64,000 bases of DNA from Vibrio maritimus (GCF_021441885.1 NZ_CP090439.1:1860001-1924000); one strand, 5' to 3'; shown: positions 17,912 through 27,559, counted from the first letter of the stretch. The notes: generated by a model not told the origin, from the sequence alone. Translations and numbers: made by a program.

Positions 17912-18859
17912 ATGGTTAACAACTCAATCCAATGGTTTCCAGGTCACATGCACAAAGCGCGTAAAGAGATCGAAGAAGTCATCCCACAAGTTGACGTCAT
18001 CATTGAAGTTCTCGACGCACGTATCCCTTTTAGCAGTGAAAACCCAATGATTTCCGAGCTTCGTGGTGATAAACCCGTAGTGAAGGTATTGAACAAACGA
18101 GACTTGGCGGATCCTGAAAAAACTGAATTATGGATTGAACACCTAGAGAAAGAGCAAGGTGTAAAAGCGATGGCGATCACGACCTCAAACCCGCAAGAGG
18201 TAAACAAGATCCTCGATCTGTGTCGTAAACTCGCGCCGCACCGTGAAGAGATTGGTAAAAATATTCGCACCATGATTATGGGCATTCCAAACGTAGGCAA
18301 GTCCACGATCATCAACACACTTGCAGGTCGCACAATTGCGGTTACGGGCAACCAGCCAGCAGTAACTCGTCGTCAGCAACGAATTAATCTACAGAATGGC
18401 ATTGTACTTTCCGATACTCCAGGGATCCTGTGGCCTAAAGTGGAAAACCCACACAGCGGCTTTCGTCTAGCGGCGACAGGCGCAGTAAAAGATACCGCTA
18501 TTGAGTATGATGAAGTGGCGTTTTATACAGTGGAGTATTTAGCGGCAGTCTATCCTGAGCGTTTAAAAGAGCGCTACCAAATCGACGAAGAACTGCCTGA
18601 ATCTGATCTAGAGATCATGGAGTTGATTGGTCGCAAGCGAGGTGCTCTGCAATCGGGTGGACGAGTTAATCTACATAAAACCTCTGAAATCCTATTACAT
18701 GAACTTCGCAACGGAACACTAGGTCAACTGACATTGGAACTGCCTGAAATGATCACTAAAGAGCTAGTAGAAGTAGAAATCGAAGCAACGCGTAAAGCAG
18801 AAGAGAAAGCGAAGAAGAAAGAAGAGCGTCGTAAGCGCTATTTGAAGAACAAACGCTAA
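17912..18859 (+). CDS. ylqF: Ribosome biogenesis GTPase YlqF/RbgA-like
   Basis: 315 residues of the circularly permuted YlqF/YawG GTPase family. The G4 motif comes first (LNKRDLAD), then the P-loop GIPNVGKSTIINTL, a switch region around QPAVTRRQQ and the DTPG motif (LSDTPGILWP). The opening WFPGHMHKARKEI is the family hallmark. A Lys/Arg-rich tail (from about residue 295) fits rRNA binding. In Bacillus subtilis the relative RbgA helps late assembly of the 50S subunit; the role here is inferred. It is monocistronic, transcribed away from the exopolysaccharide operon. Confidence 0.92.
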   Translation: MVNNSIQWFPGHMHKARKEIEEVIPQVDVIIEVLDARIPFSSENPMISELRGDKPVVKVLNKRDLADPEKTELWIEHLEKEQGVKAMAITTSNPQEVNKILDLCRKLAPHREEIGKNIRTMIMGIPNVGKSTIINTLAGRTIAVTGNQPAVTRRQQRINLQNGIVLSDTPGILWPKVENPHSGFRLAATGAVKDTAIEYDEVAFYTVEYLAAVYPERLKERYQIDEELPESDLEIMELIGRKRGALQSGGRVNLHKTSEILLHELRNGTLGQLTLELPEMITKELVEVEIEATRKAEEKAKKKEERRKRYLKNKR

Positions 18860-18873
18860 CATCCAACTGTTCA

Positions 18874-18907
18874 GGCCAGTACGAAAGACAGAGTGTTCGT
18901 ACTGGTC
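18874..18907 (+). terminator. Hairpin after ylqF, possible terminator
   Basis: GGCCAGTACGAA (18874-18885) pairs with TTCGTACTGGTC (18896-18907), with one G-T wobble, around a 10-nt loop 14 bp after the ylqF stop. No T-run follows, so it may stabilise the 3' end or assist Rho rather than act as a classical intrinsic terminator. Confidence 0.45.
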
Positions 18908-18930
18908 AACTTCCGGGAAACTTGAACGTG

Positions 18931-18939
18931 CCCCCCCCC
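18931..18939. repeat. C9 homopolymer
   Basis: Nine consecutive C in the gap between ylqF and the next minus-strand small gene. It is outside any gene seen here; such tracts are prone to slippage or to sequencing length errors. Confidence 0.6.
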
Positions 18940-18981
18940 ATCACTCTTTATTTTTTGACATATTTTCGCGAGCCAAACCTT

Positions 18982-19185
18982 CTAGCCTTCGGTATTATCA
19001 ACGGAGTGCTCATCGTCAATGAATTGACTATCTGCTTTGATGTCAGCTAGCACTTCTTTTGTACCGTCTACCTCAATTGGCTTTGCCCCTTTTTTGTTCC
19101 TGAGTATGGTTTTATGACCAACTTCACTCAGTCCCTTTCCCTTCTTTCTGAGATTCCAGCGCGTAAGTTCATGTAGAGACTTCAC
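18982..19185 (-). CDS. Small hypothetical protein (67 aa)
   Basis: 67 residues starting at a GTG (19185) with GAGG about 10 nt upstream. The N-terminal half is very basic (LTRWNLRKKGKGLSEVGHKTILRNKKGAK), the C-terminal half acidic (ADSQFIDDEHSVDNTEG). No signal peptide, membrane span or recognised domain. It lies alone between ylqF (convergent) and the yccS-like gene (divergent). The charge pattern is not typical of random translation, but coding status is uncertain. Confidence 0.4.
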   Translation of the reverse strand: MKSLHELTRWNLRKKGKGLSEVGHKTILRNKKGAKPIEVDGTKEVLADIKADSQFIDDEHSVDNTEG

Positions 19186-19457
19186 TCAAAAAGTACCTCG
19201 ATCAATGTGATAAACACTAAAACACCTGACGCGCCTATACGATTCGCGACCAAAAACTAGAAAAGCATTGAACTCAATTTCATTAAACTTTGCAATTTAG
19301 CATCTATAGAGAGATCTCATAGAACTTAAACACTAAGGCGCCAGCTAACAGCTTTGGTGAGCACTAGATAGCTCATCACTTTAACTAGGGTTCAAACAAT
19401 CCCAACATTCAAACTGACTAAGTTTCTGTTAAGATAGTCATTCTTTTCACCTACACA

Positions 19458-21644
19458 GTGTCAATTGTGAGCATTCTTGGTCAACTTCGCCTTCAATGGG
19501 CCAACAAAACATTTAACTACAGTGTTCTTATACTGTTTGCATTACTTGGGGTCGTCATTCCCGCTTGGTATTTGGACCAGCAAACCTGGGTCACACCATT
19601 AATTCTAGGTGTCATTGCTGCGGCATTGGCAGAGAGTGATGAAAGTTTCACAGGGCGGATTAAAGCGCTAATCATCACCTTAATTTGCTTTGCTATCGCT
19701 TCGTTCTCAATAGAACTACTCTTCGATACACCTTGGCTATTCGCGATCGGACTATTCCTTTCGACATTAGTATTCGTGCTTCTTGGCGCAATCGGTCCTC
19801 GATACACCAGTATCGCTTTTGGCTCTCTGCTGGTCGCAATCTATACCATGCTTGGCGCACATGAGAGTACCAACCTTTGGATGCAACCCGCACTTTTGCT
19901 CGGTGGTGCATCTTGGTATTACTTAGTATCAATCATGTGGAACAGTGTTTGGCCTTTGCAACCGGTACAACAAAGTCTCTCTAATGTGTTTAACGAGTTG
20001 AGTCTCTACTTGGATGCTAAACGAAATCTATTTCATCCTACTCGAGACCTAATTCCACAACCACACCGACTAAAAGAAGCGAGTTTGAACGCGTGTACTG
20101 TGTTTGCGTTGAATGAATGCAAAACGACTTTACTGAATCGCTCGAAACGCGGGCATGTTGACGGACCTAGTGACCGCTTCTTACAGGTCTATTTTATCGC
20201 ACAAGATATTCACGAACGCGTGAGTTCAAGCCACTATCGCTATCAAGAATTAGCGACACAATTTTCTCACTCTGATGTGCTATTTCGATTTAAACACTTA
20301 TTGGAGATGCAGTCGAAAGCGTGTAAGGAAATCGCCTTAGCTTTAAAGCTTGGTAATGAGTATTCCCATAGTAATGATTCTTTGGTTGCACTTGTAGAGC
20401 TTCAAGACTCTATTGAGTATCTACAGCAGCAAAATGTTGAAGAATGGAAACCTCTATTACTTCAAATTCAATATCTATTCAATAACCTCGCGACGGTCGA
20501 AAAGCTTCTGAGTAACGTCAACAATCCTGACATCATTTCACATGATGACAGTGTATTAGATGACACCAATGCTCACACCCCACTTGCGATGTGGCGCCGT
20601 GTTAAGTCAGCCTTTTCTCTTGATTCTATGTTACTCAGGCATGCTATTCGATTGGCTTGCGCACTCACGCTCGGCTATGGAATTATCCAGTTTTTCGACT
20701 TGGAAAGAGGCTATTGGATACTTCTCACTACCCTTTTTGTCTGTCAACCCAACTACAGTGCGACTCGCAAAAAGCTTACAGCTCGTATTGCAGGTACGAT
20801 AGTCGGGCTTTTGGTTGGCGTACCACTCCTGACTCTGTTCCCATCGACAGAAAGCCAACTGGTGCTATTAGTGATCTCCGGCGTGATGTTCTTTGCTTTT
20901 AGGATCAATAACTATGGATACGCTACAGGCTTTATCACCGTACTGGTCCTACTCTGTTTTGATCAACTCGGTGAGGGTTATGCGGTGGTTTTGCCAAGGT
21001 TGATGGACACTCTCATTGGCTGTGCTTTGGCTGTGTGTGCGGTGTACTTCATCCTGCCCGACTGGGAGTCTAAGCGTATCTCCAAGATCATGACCAACGC
21101 TTTGAAAACCAATCGTCTCTACCTAATGCAGATTATTGGTCAATATCGTGTGGGTAAAAAAGATGACCTAGCCTATCGAATTGCAAGGCGCGACGCTCAC
21201 AACGCGGATGCTAATTTATCTAAAGCGATTTCGAATATGCTTGCAGAGCCTGATAGGTATCAACTACCTGCAGACGAGTGCTTTCGATTCTTAACGTTAA
21301 ACCACGCCCTGCTTAGTTACATCTCTGCGCTAGGTGCACATCGTCAAAGACTAGAAGACGAGTCTATACACCTGCTTGTCTTAGAGGCTCATCGAAGTAT
21401 CAATCAACATATTGAAGTGATTGAAGCAAATCTAGGCGACAATTTAGAAGACATCACTCATACAACGGTTGACCAGTTTGATATCCATCGACGTCTCTCC
21501 GAATGGCGCGACGAAGACGATCGTTCTGCGCGCATGGTATTGCAACAGTTACATCTAATTTATCGAATGTTGCCTGAATTTCAGACCCTATCGTCAAGTC
21601 TCAAGCAGACTAATGCACTAGAAGACAAAGCGACCGAAAGCTAG
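19458..21644 (+). CDS. yccS: YccS/YhfK-type FUSC-family inner-membrane protein
   Basis: 728 residues with two blocks of about six hydrophobic helices (about residues 18-165 and 395-530), each followed by a soluble helical region; this duplicated layout is that of the YccS/FUSC family (related to AaeB efflux proteins). The second block shows RLACALTLGYGIIQFFDLERGYWILLTTLFVCQPNYSATRKKLTARIAGTIVG in spaced motifs, where the GYW...QP...R..GT pattern is the FUSC signature. Function is poorly known; aromatic acid or small-molecule efflux is inferred by family. Start codon uncertain: two GTG codons (19458 and 19467), neither with a strong ribosome-binding site. Confidence 0.85.
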   Translation: MSIVSILGQLRLQWANKTFNYSVLILFALLGVVIPAWYLDQQTWVTPLILGVIAAALAESDESFTGRIKALIITLICFAIASFSIELLFDTPWLFAIGLFLSTLVFVLLGAIGPRYTSIAFGSLLVAIYTMLGAHESTNLWMQPALLLGGASWYYLVSIMWNSVWPLQPVQQSLSNVFNELSLYLDAKRNLFHPTRDLIPQPHRLKEASLNACTVFALNECKTTLLNRSKRGHVDGPSDRFLQVYFIAQDIHERVSSSHYRYQELATQFSHSDVLFRFKHLLEMQSKACKEIALALKLGNEYSHSNDSLVALVELQDSIEYLQQQNVEEWKPLLLQIQYLFNNLATVEKLLSNVNNPDIISHDDSVLDDTNAHTPLAMWRRVKSAFSLDSMLLRHAIRLACALTLGYGIIQFFDLERGYWILLTTLFVCQPNYSATRKKLTARIAGTIVGLLVGVPLLTLFPSTESQLVLLVISGVMFFAFRINNYGYATGFITVLVLLCFDQLGEGYAVVLPRLMDTLIGCALAVCAVYFILPDWESKRISKIMTNALKTNRLYLMQIIGQYRVGKKDDLAYRIARRDAHNADANLSKAISNMLAEPDRYQLPADECFRFLTLNHALLSYISALGAHRQRLEDESIHLLVLEAHRSINQHIEVIEANLGDNLEDITHTTVDQFDIHRRLSEWRDEDDRSARMVLQQLHLIYRMLPEFQTLSSSLKQTNALEDKATES

Positions 21645-21656
21645 CTCTTCAGATTT

Positions 21657-21687
21657 TGCTGACGTGAATCTTTGCGTCAGCATGACT
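21657..21687 (+). terminator. Probable terminator after the yccS-like gene
   Basis: TGCTGACG (21657-21664) pairs with CGTCAGCA (21675-21682) around a 10-nt loop 12 bp after the stop, followed shortly by CTTTTC. The T-run is short and offset, so strength is doubtful. Confidence 0.5.
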
Positions 21688-21843
21688 TTTCTTACAGAGT
21701 GATTAACGCTCTCTTACAATCCTCGGACAAAAATCACACTATTAATTTATAGAATACCCAAATAGCGATTCATCATTGATGAACGAAAGGAACTCTAACC
21801 GCTTTACACTATATTAACCATGATGCGTATTTACGGTGATTCC

Positions 21844-22005
21844 ATGCCAACACAACAATTTGAGAAACTTCGAGAGCAACTAAAGCAACTATCTCCTCAG
21901 CAACTTAAAATGCTGCAAGGTGAGATTTCTAGTAAGCTTCAACCAAGCTCTGATAGCTTGCTGAGTGAAGAAGAGCTCTCAGCACTGTCTCAATTGTTTC
22001 GTTAA
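21844..22005 (+). CDS. Small helical hypothetical protein (53 aa)
   Basis: 53 residues from the ATG at 21844, chosen over the upstream ATGs at 21820 and 21823 because GGTG lies just before it and the resulting protein is uniformly helical. The sequence (PTQQFEKLREQLKQLSPQQL..., ending SEEELSALSQLFR) looks like a short coiled coil rich in Gln, Leu and Glu. No known domain recognised. It sits between yccS and the HMG-CoA reductase gene in the same direction, 160 bp before the latter. The even helical periodicity supports a real product. Confidence 0.6.
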   Translation: MPTQQFEKLREQLKQLSPQQLKMLQGEISSKLQPSSDSLLSEEELSALSQLFR

Positions 22006-22165
22006 TCACTCGCAGTGACCGATATTCACCTATTCCCTCCCTGTACAGTAATCGGTTCAAAATCTACACGTCTGTAATAAGATGTCACAGAACTTTAAGG
22101 CCACGCCTTGTATCTCTGTGCTATGCGGGTAGAATCCCCCTTCAAATTGATTGACTAAGATCGAC

Positions 22166-23425
22166 ATGCCTAAAGTAAACCTTCACAAGCGCGACTACCT
22201 AAACAATTTAGGGACCGAACTCGATATGTCTGAGTTCGAAACTAAGTTAGCGCCAAAGTTTGATTCTCCAGCGAAGCGCGTCAATCGCAGCCCTTATCTG
22301 AATCAACGTAACGTAGATTATCGTTGGAAGTCTCTGAATAACCCTAGCGCACAAGCACAGCTTCTCGATCCACATACAGAAGCTCAAATGGAAGCTTACG
22401 AGAAAAATATCGAGTTCTTTATTGGCACTCTAAAGATGCCTATCGGAACCGCAGGACCGCTCAGAATCAATGGCCTCTTTGCACAAGGCGACTATCAAGT
22501 GCCACTTGCTACAACTGAAGCGGCTCTTGTTGCGTCATATAATCGTGGCGCAAATCTTATTACTGCCGCGGGCGGTACAAGCGCAATGCTGCTAAATGAA
22601 GGGGTGACGCGAACGCCTGGTTTCGCATTCAAATCATTAGTAGAAGCCGGTCAGTTTGTCGCTTGGCTAGTGACTCAATTCGACCATTTTAAGCAGTTAG
22701 CAGAATCAACCACCTCACATGGAAAACTGAGTGATGTGAGTGTGAACATCGAAGGTAATCATGTTTACTTAGTCTTCGAATACCTGACTGGCGATGCTTC
22801 TGGTCAAAACATGGTGACTATCGCAACCAATGTCGTATTCAACTACATCTTAGAGCACACGCCAATCGAACCCGACTATGCATTTCTTGACGGAAACCTC
22901 TCGGGAGACAAAAAAGCAAACTCTCAAACCCTAAGAAGTGTCCGCGGTAAAAAAGTGACCGCTGAGGTCATTATTCCAGCTGAACTCGTTGAGAAGTATC
23001 TGCATACCACTCCAGAGAAAATGGCGCAGTTTGGACAGATGACCACGGTAGGTGGCGCGTTAAGCGGTACCATCGGTATCAATGCTCACTATGCTAATGC
23101 TCTCGCTGCTCTCTACATTGCTTGCGGTCAAGACGCTGCTTGTGTCGCTGAGTCCGCCATTGGTATGACACGAATGGAAGTGACGGCAAAAGGTGAGCTT
23201 TATGCCAGTGTGACACTGCCAAATTTGATGGTAGGCACGGTTGGTGGAGGTACAGGGTTACCAAGTCAGAAAGCCTGCTTAGATCTGCTTGGCCTTTATG
23301 GCTCAGGAAAATCTCAAGCACTTGCCGAAGTCGCTGCCGGTCTCTGTTTAGCAGGAGAGCTTTCAATTGTCGGTGCATTCTGTGCAGGGCACTTTTCAAG
23401 AGCGCATCATAAGTTGGCTAGATAA
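22166..23425 (+). CDS. Hydroxymethylglutaryl-CoA reductase
   Basis: 419 residues from the ATG at 22166 (a TTG five codons upstream is less likely). The catalytic set of class I HMG-CoA reductase is present: Glu in LATTEAALVASYNRG, Lys in DGNLSGDKKANSQ, Asp in ACGQDAACVAES and His in the C-terminal FSRAHHKLAR. The DASGQNMVTIAT and GTVGGGTGLPSQ blocks are the cofactor and CoA motifs. The enzyme converts HMG-CoA to mevalonate with NAD(P)H. No other mevalonate-pathway gene is nearby, so its metabolic role in a bacterium expected to use the MEP route is unclear. A strong terminator follows. Confidence 0.93.
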   Translation: MPKVNLHKRDYLNNLGTELDMSEFETKLAPKFDSPAKRVNRSPYLNQRNVDYRWKSLNNPSAQAQLLDPHTEAQMEAYEKNIEFFIGTLKMPIGTAGPLRINGLFAQGDYQVPLATTEAALVASYNRGANLITAAGGTSAMLLNEGVTRTPGFAFKSLVEAGQFVAWLVTQFDHFKQLAESTTSHGKLSDVSVNIEGNHVYLVFEYLTGDASGQNMVTIATNVVFNYILEHTPIEPDYAFLDGNLSGDKKANSQTLRSVRGKKVTAEVIIPAELVEKYLHTTPEKMAQFGQMTTVGGALSGTIGINAHYANALAALYIACGQDAACVAESAIGMTRMEVTAKGELYASVTLPNLMVGTVGGGTGLPSQKACLDLLGLYGSGKSQALAEVAAGLCLAGELSIVGAFCAGHFSRAHHKLAR

Positions 23426-23443
23426 TTGATTGTCGAACAAACC

Positions 23444-23471
23444 AGAGGGCGCTAATGCGCCCTCTTTTTTT
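23444..23471 (+). terminator. Strong intrinsic terminator after HMG-CoA reductase gene
   Basis: AGAGGGCGC (23444-23452), loop TAAT, GCGCCCTCT (23457-23465), followed by a run of T to 23471: a perfect 9-bp GC-rich stem with a classical U-tract. Confidence 0.93.
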
Positions 23472-23499
23472 CTCTAAACTTCGCCTCAAGGACAATCAA

Positions 23500-26073
23500 C
23501 TACGCGGCGCGATAGTGAAATTGTTGGAAATGCTTTAAAGCTTCGTTCAATGACTTCTCTTTGATCGGTTTTACTATCACAAAATCAGCGCCTGCGGCAA
23601 AAAACGCCTGACGGGTTGATGTTTGATTGTCGGCTGTACAGGCATAAATAGGTAACGACTTATCGATATCTTGGCGTATCTTCTTAGTAATTTCGATTCC
23701 CGAAACCGAAGGCAGTTGATTATCCATAAGCACTAGATCAAAGCTCATTTGGTCTATGTAATCGAGAGCTTCTTGCCCATCTTTCGCCCACATAACCCGC
23801 ATTCCGTACTTTTCACAGAAGGCTTTTGCAATGAACGCGTTCGTGTGGTTATCCTCTACCAATAACACCATTAACTCACGATTAAACAAATCGAAGTCAA
23901 TTTCTGTCTCTTCAGCAATCGTCTGTTCTGATTCCTCTACGATGTCTATTGGCAGATTTATCTTAAACTGTGTCCCCTCTCCGACTTCACTCTGTATTTG
24001 GATGTCGCCGTCCAATATCGTGACTAGATTTCGAACGATTGCTAACCCCAAGCCACTGCCACCGTACTCTCTGGTTAGAGTAGATTCTGATTGAACAAAC
24101 GGGTCGAATATTTGTTCGAGTTGATTACTACGGATCCCAATACCCGTATCTTCCACTTGTATATGAAGCTCAGCCGTTTCCTCTGAACGTTGATGAGATA
24201 GCAGAAAAGAGACTTTGACCTTTCCTTTGTGAGTGAATTTAATGGCGTTGCTCACTAGATTAAAGAGTATCTGATTAAGGCGGACTTGGTCAGTGAACAA
24301 CACTGTTTCTTGTGGCATCTGATTGTCGATAACGAGTTCAATGCTTTTTTCGTCACAGAGCGGTCGGTAGATACCATCTAAAGCGTTAGCCACCTCTTTA
24401 AAACTGAAATTATGTTTTTCTAGCTTAAAGCTTCCATTTTCTATCTTTGAGAAATCAAGTATGTCGTTAAGCACGGCAAGCAGATGCTCACCACTGTTAC
24501 ACAAAACGTCGATCTGCTCTTGATATCGAGTTTCCTTTGCCTCTTTCTTTAGAAGTTGAGAAATACCTAAGATGCCGTTAAGTGGCGTTCTTATCTCATG
24601 GCTCATTTTTGCCATAAATTCAGTTCGGGCAACAGCAGCGCGTTCAGCTTCCACTCTGGCCTTGGCACTTTGTTTCTCTGCTTCAACAAGCTTGGTAATA
24701 TCCTGACCTTGCGACAGTACGAGCTTTTTGTCTTTGCGAGTCTGAATTGACGACAGGTTCCAGCGATAAACCATATCATCAATGGGTACGTCTATACCGG
24801 TAATGGTTACGCCATGGTTGGCTTTAATTACATGTTGTTCCATCGCTTCAACAAATGTTGTAAACGGTGACCCATGATCACGGTCTGGCCCAGGCTGTAT
24901 TCCTAGTGCTTTTCTCGCAGCAGGGTTAATTTGGAGTATCGTTGAATCTTCAGTCCAAACGATGATTGGCGATAAAGAAAAGTTAAACAAATCTTGGAAC
25001 AGCTTTTCTTGTTCCGAAAGCCTCTCAAACGTTTGGCTAAGCGTTTTTCCTATGTGATTAAACTCATGTATTGCAGAACCACTAAATCGCTCAAACTTCT
25101 GTGTATCCCCAGCAATCTTTGTATACACCATGAGCTTAGCAAGCTCTTTGGTGACTTTACGATTTAACCAACGCCTAGTGGCTACTGATGCTACTGCAAT
25201 GACAACAACAGATAGCAAAATTGAAAAAAGATAGCTGTTACGCAGCGCTAAAACGCCTGGGTTTCGTTGTATCGAGTAAACAGTGATATCTGATGGTTGG
25301 CTACCGATAAATAAAGGGGTTTCGGTCACCAAGATTTTGTTCAAATCCATCTGACCATTTTCAATCCCGTCCAACGCCGACTCCGCTGTGTAATTATCAT
25401 CGGAGGAGATAGAAGAGGCAATAATGTCAGCTCCGAACTTCAGTACTACGTCATCACTATTACTACCTCTCAAAAGGCTGGTAAGTAGACCTGCGTTGTC
25501 GTCTAAAATGACACCAGCAGACAGATGACCAAATACTTCTCCTGAGCTTCTATCAACAATCGGGGTGCGACGGAGCAAAATATGTCGCTCTCCTAACTGA
25601 GAATCGGTAGAAACCGTCGTCCAACTATTGGTTTTACTAGCAGCAATATTCATAGCTGACAGGCTGCTTTCTTCAAGCCCATAAAACAGTGCATTACCGT
25701 CATCCCACACAATGTTTGAATTGGTTGTGATGTATCGAAAATCCGGTGTATGGGTTGGCTGCAAGTTATCTTCACGAAGAAAAAAATAGTCCAAAGACTG
25801 ATCATCACGTGATTGGAAGAAATTTTCTACCGCATCACTTTTTGCATTGCTGTCTTGCAAGATTTGTAGAGTTGCTAAGCGATAATTGAAGTAGTTCACT
25901 ACTAGAGCGCTCGTTTGACGAGAACTTCTTTGGACTTCTTCTCTCACTATATCGCGACTTAGGTACCAGCTTTGAATCAGCATCCCTATTGTAAACAGAC
26001 CAACTACCCAAATTACGGTCCGAGTAATTAGGGTTGCTAGCGTTTTTCTATTATTGAAGTCAGTTAAAGGCAT
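23500..26073 (-). CDS. luxQ: AI-2 quorum-sensing hybrid kinase LuxQ
   Basis: 857 residues. N-terminal helix (about 18-36), a periplasmic double-PAS region (37-280) and a second helix (281-299) are followed by a cytoplasmic PAS (around 355-465), the HisKA H-box with His492 (MAKMSHEIRTPLNG, the same number as in Vibrio harveyi LuxQ), an HATPase domain (DTGIGI, GGSGLGLAIV) and a receiver with phospho-acceptor Asp784 (LVLMDNQLP). With LuxP it senses AI-2 and acts as kinase or phosphatase towards LuxU, setting Qrr small-RNA and LuxR-type regulator levels. It follows luxP by 19 bp. luxU and luxO are not in the window. Confidence 0.96.
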   Translation of the reverse strand: MPLTDFNNRKTLATLITRTVIWVVGLFTIGMLIQSWYLSRDIVREEVQRSSRQTSALVVNYFNYRLATLQILQDSNAKSDAVENFFQSRDDQSLDYFFLREDNLQPTHTPDFRYITTNSNIVWDDGNALFYGLEESSLSAMNIAASKTNSWTTVSTDSQLGERHILLRRTPIVDRSSGEVFGHLSAGVILDDNAGLLTSLLRGSNSDDVVLKFGADIIASSISSDDNYTAESALDGIENGQMDLNKILVTETPLFIGSQPSDITVYSIQRNPGVLALRNSYLFSILLSVVVIAVASVATRRWLNRKVTKELAKLMVYTKIAGDTQKFERFSGSAIHEFNHIGKTLSQTFERLSEQEKLFQDLFNFSLSPIIVWTEDSTILQINPAARKALGIQPGPDRDHGSPFTTFVEAMEQHVIKANHGVTITGIDVPIDDMVYRWNLSSIQTRKDKKLVLSQGQDITKLVEAEKQSAKARVEAERAAVARTEFMAKMSHEIRTPLNGILGISQLLKKEAKETRYQEQIDVLCNSGEHLLAVLNDILDFSKIENGSFKLEKHNFSFKEVANALDGIYRPLCDEKSIELVIDNQMPQETVLFTDQVRLNQILFNLVSNAIKFTHKGKVKVSFLLSHQRSEETAELHIQVEDTGIGIRSNQLEQIFDPFVQSESTLTREYGGSGLGLAIVRNLVTILDGDIQIQSEVGEGTQFKINLPIDIVEESEQTIAEETEIDFDLFNRELMVLLVEDNHTNAFIAKAFCEKYGMRVMWAKDGQEALDYIDQMSFDLVLMDNQLPSVSGIEITKKIRQDIDKSLPIYACTADNQTSTRQAFFAAGADFVIVKPIKEKSLNEALKHFQQFHYRAA

Positions 26074-26092
26074 AACGATTTATCGAGTCGTG

Positions 26093-27196
26093 TTAGCGAT
26101 CTGAATACCGAAACGCTCTTTTTTTAAGAGCTTCGATTTTTTCATCCGAATCGGCACTGGTCACCAACTCAAAAGTACCGGAATACACTAAAGGCACTTC
26201 CTTATCTTCTAGATCCCACTTGATCGCTTCTGCCATTGCTACTCCTGTATCATCATTCATTCTCATAACGGTTACATCAAGTTCACCATTTTGAATGGCT
26301 TCTAACTCAGCGGAGCCACCGCCCCAGCCGTTTACAACCACATCTTTACGATCCAACTCGTTCAAGGCATCGGCTGCTCCAAGAGCTACGTCGGTAGAGC
26401 ATGCGTAGATAAAATTCACGTTTGGATGTTGTTTTAAGGTATTCAATGCTGCTTCACGGCCACTGTCTCGACTCGCTTTGGTGTAGTAAGACGTAGCCAA
26501 GGAAAAACCATTAAGCTTGTCCATCTCTTGAATAAACGTCCCCCCTCGAGCATCACTCACGTATCCTTCTGAAAAATACAGCACTGAGTAATCTGCTTTA
26601 TCGCCATTAAAACGCTCCTTGAAGTAATCAGCGAGCAGTAGACTGCCTTTCACGTGGTCAAATCCAACATACATGAACGGAGGATTCTCTGACCAACTCT
26701 TTAAAGGCGTGGTGATATTTTGCAGTATGAGCTTAGTATCTGTCGCATGCAGAACGTGTTCGATGAATTTACGGTGCCGAGAGGTATCAAGCGTAAAGAT
26801 CAAATAACCGGACTTGTTTTTGACCGCTTCCATCAATGACACACTTTGCTGTCTAAAATCATCATTGGGTCTTGTGAAAACTTGGTTCAGCTCATATTCC
26901 ACGCCCAGTTCTTCTAATCTGGTTTCAAATGCTTTTATGTTTCGAACCCAATAATCAGACACTTGTTGACCGGGATAAACCACTGAAATAGTGATTGGTT
27001 TACGTTGTTTTACAGATAACGGCATAGGACCTTTAGACACAGCTAACTGCAGCTCGTCAGTTAAGGCCTTTTGCTCAGGATGAGCTTCTAAATAATGTTG
27101 ATAGTTCCAATAATCAGACAGGAAAGTATTTGCATGGCTTGTTAGTACAGGCGTTCCCAGCAACATAGAGATAAAGAAAGTATGAAATTTGCGCAT
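26093..27196 (-). CDS. luxP: AI-2 binding periplasmic protein LuxP
   Basis: 367 residues with a signal peptide (MRKFHTFFISMLLGTPVLTSHA, cleavage near 22) and a two-lobed type I periplasmic binding fold. All known AI-2/borate contact residues of V. harveyi LuxP are present with a one- or two-residue shift: Gln78, Ser80, Trp83, Asn160, Arg217, Thr268, Asp269, Trp291 and Arg312. It should bind the furanosyl borate diester form of AI-2 and control LuxQ. First gene of the luxPQ operon; its promoter is probably in the 69 bp between it and the GIY-YIG gene, or it is co-transcribed with that gene. Confidence 0.97.
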   Translation of the reverse strand: MRKFHTFFISMLLGTPVLTSHANTFLSDYWNYQHYLEAHPEQKALTDELQLAVSKGPMPLSVKQRKPITISVVYPGQQVSDYWVRNIKAFETRLEELGVEYELNQVFTRPNDDFRQQSVSLMEAVKNKSGYLIFTLDTSRHRKFIEHVLHATDTKLILQNITTPLKSWSENPPFMYVGFDHVKGSLLLADYFKERFNGDKADYSVLYFSEGYVSDARGGTFIQEMDKLNGFSLATSYYTKASRDSGREAALNTLKQHPNVNFIYACSTDVALGAADALNELDRKDVVVNGWGGGSAELEAIQNGELDVTVMRMNDDTGVAMAEAIKWDLEDKEVPLVYSGTFELVTSADSDEKIEALKKRAFRYSDR

Positions 27197-27265
27197 CGGA
27201 TCTATACATTTTTGTGTTTAAGAACAAGTGTATACAATAGATTTGAATTCAGCCAGCAACGATCC

Positions 27266-27559
27266 TTATTCCATACCATTTAATGCAAAAGATTGCTGGT
27301 GTAAGACCAGTTCTTCTTTGCGCTTCTTCGTCAACTTCTTAATCGCTATCTCTGTTTTTAAGGCGCTACTTTTATCACGTTCTTGTTGGCTCCAAACCAA
27401 TGTTAAAGGTCCTCGCCCTCTCAACGCCTTCGCACCTTTTCCCATTTGATGTTGATTAAAGCGGCGCTCGAGATCATTGGTAATCCCGCAATAGAGCTTG
27501 TTCTCTGCGGTACGTATTAAATACACATACCAAGGTGGATTTAAACTTACTTGAGACAT
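27266..27559 (-). CDS. GIY-YIG nuclease family protein (YhbQ-like, UPF0213)
   Basis: 97 residues forming a single GIY-YIG domain: WYVYLIRTAENKLYCGITNDLERRFNQH contains the YVYLI and YCGIT halves of the motif with the conserved Arg (ERRFNQH), and AKALRGRGPLTLVW continues the family pattern, with KKLTKKRKEELV near the C-terminus. The size is that of the YhbQ/UPF0213 group. These proteins are structure-related to UvrC and homing nucleases; in E. coli YhbQ has been linked to DNA repair, but function here is unproven. It is transcribed in the same direction as luxPQ, 69 bp upstream of luxP. Confidence 0.9.
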   Translation of the reverse strand: MSQVSLNPPWYVYLIRTAENKLYCGITNDLERRFNQHQMGKGAKALRGRGPLTLVWSQQERDKSSALKTEIAIKKLTKKRKEELVLHQQSFALNGME

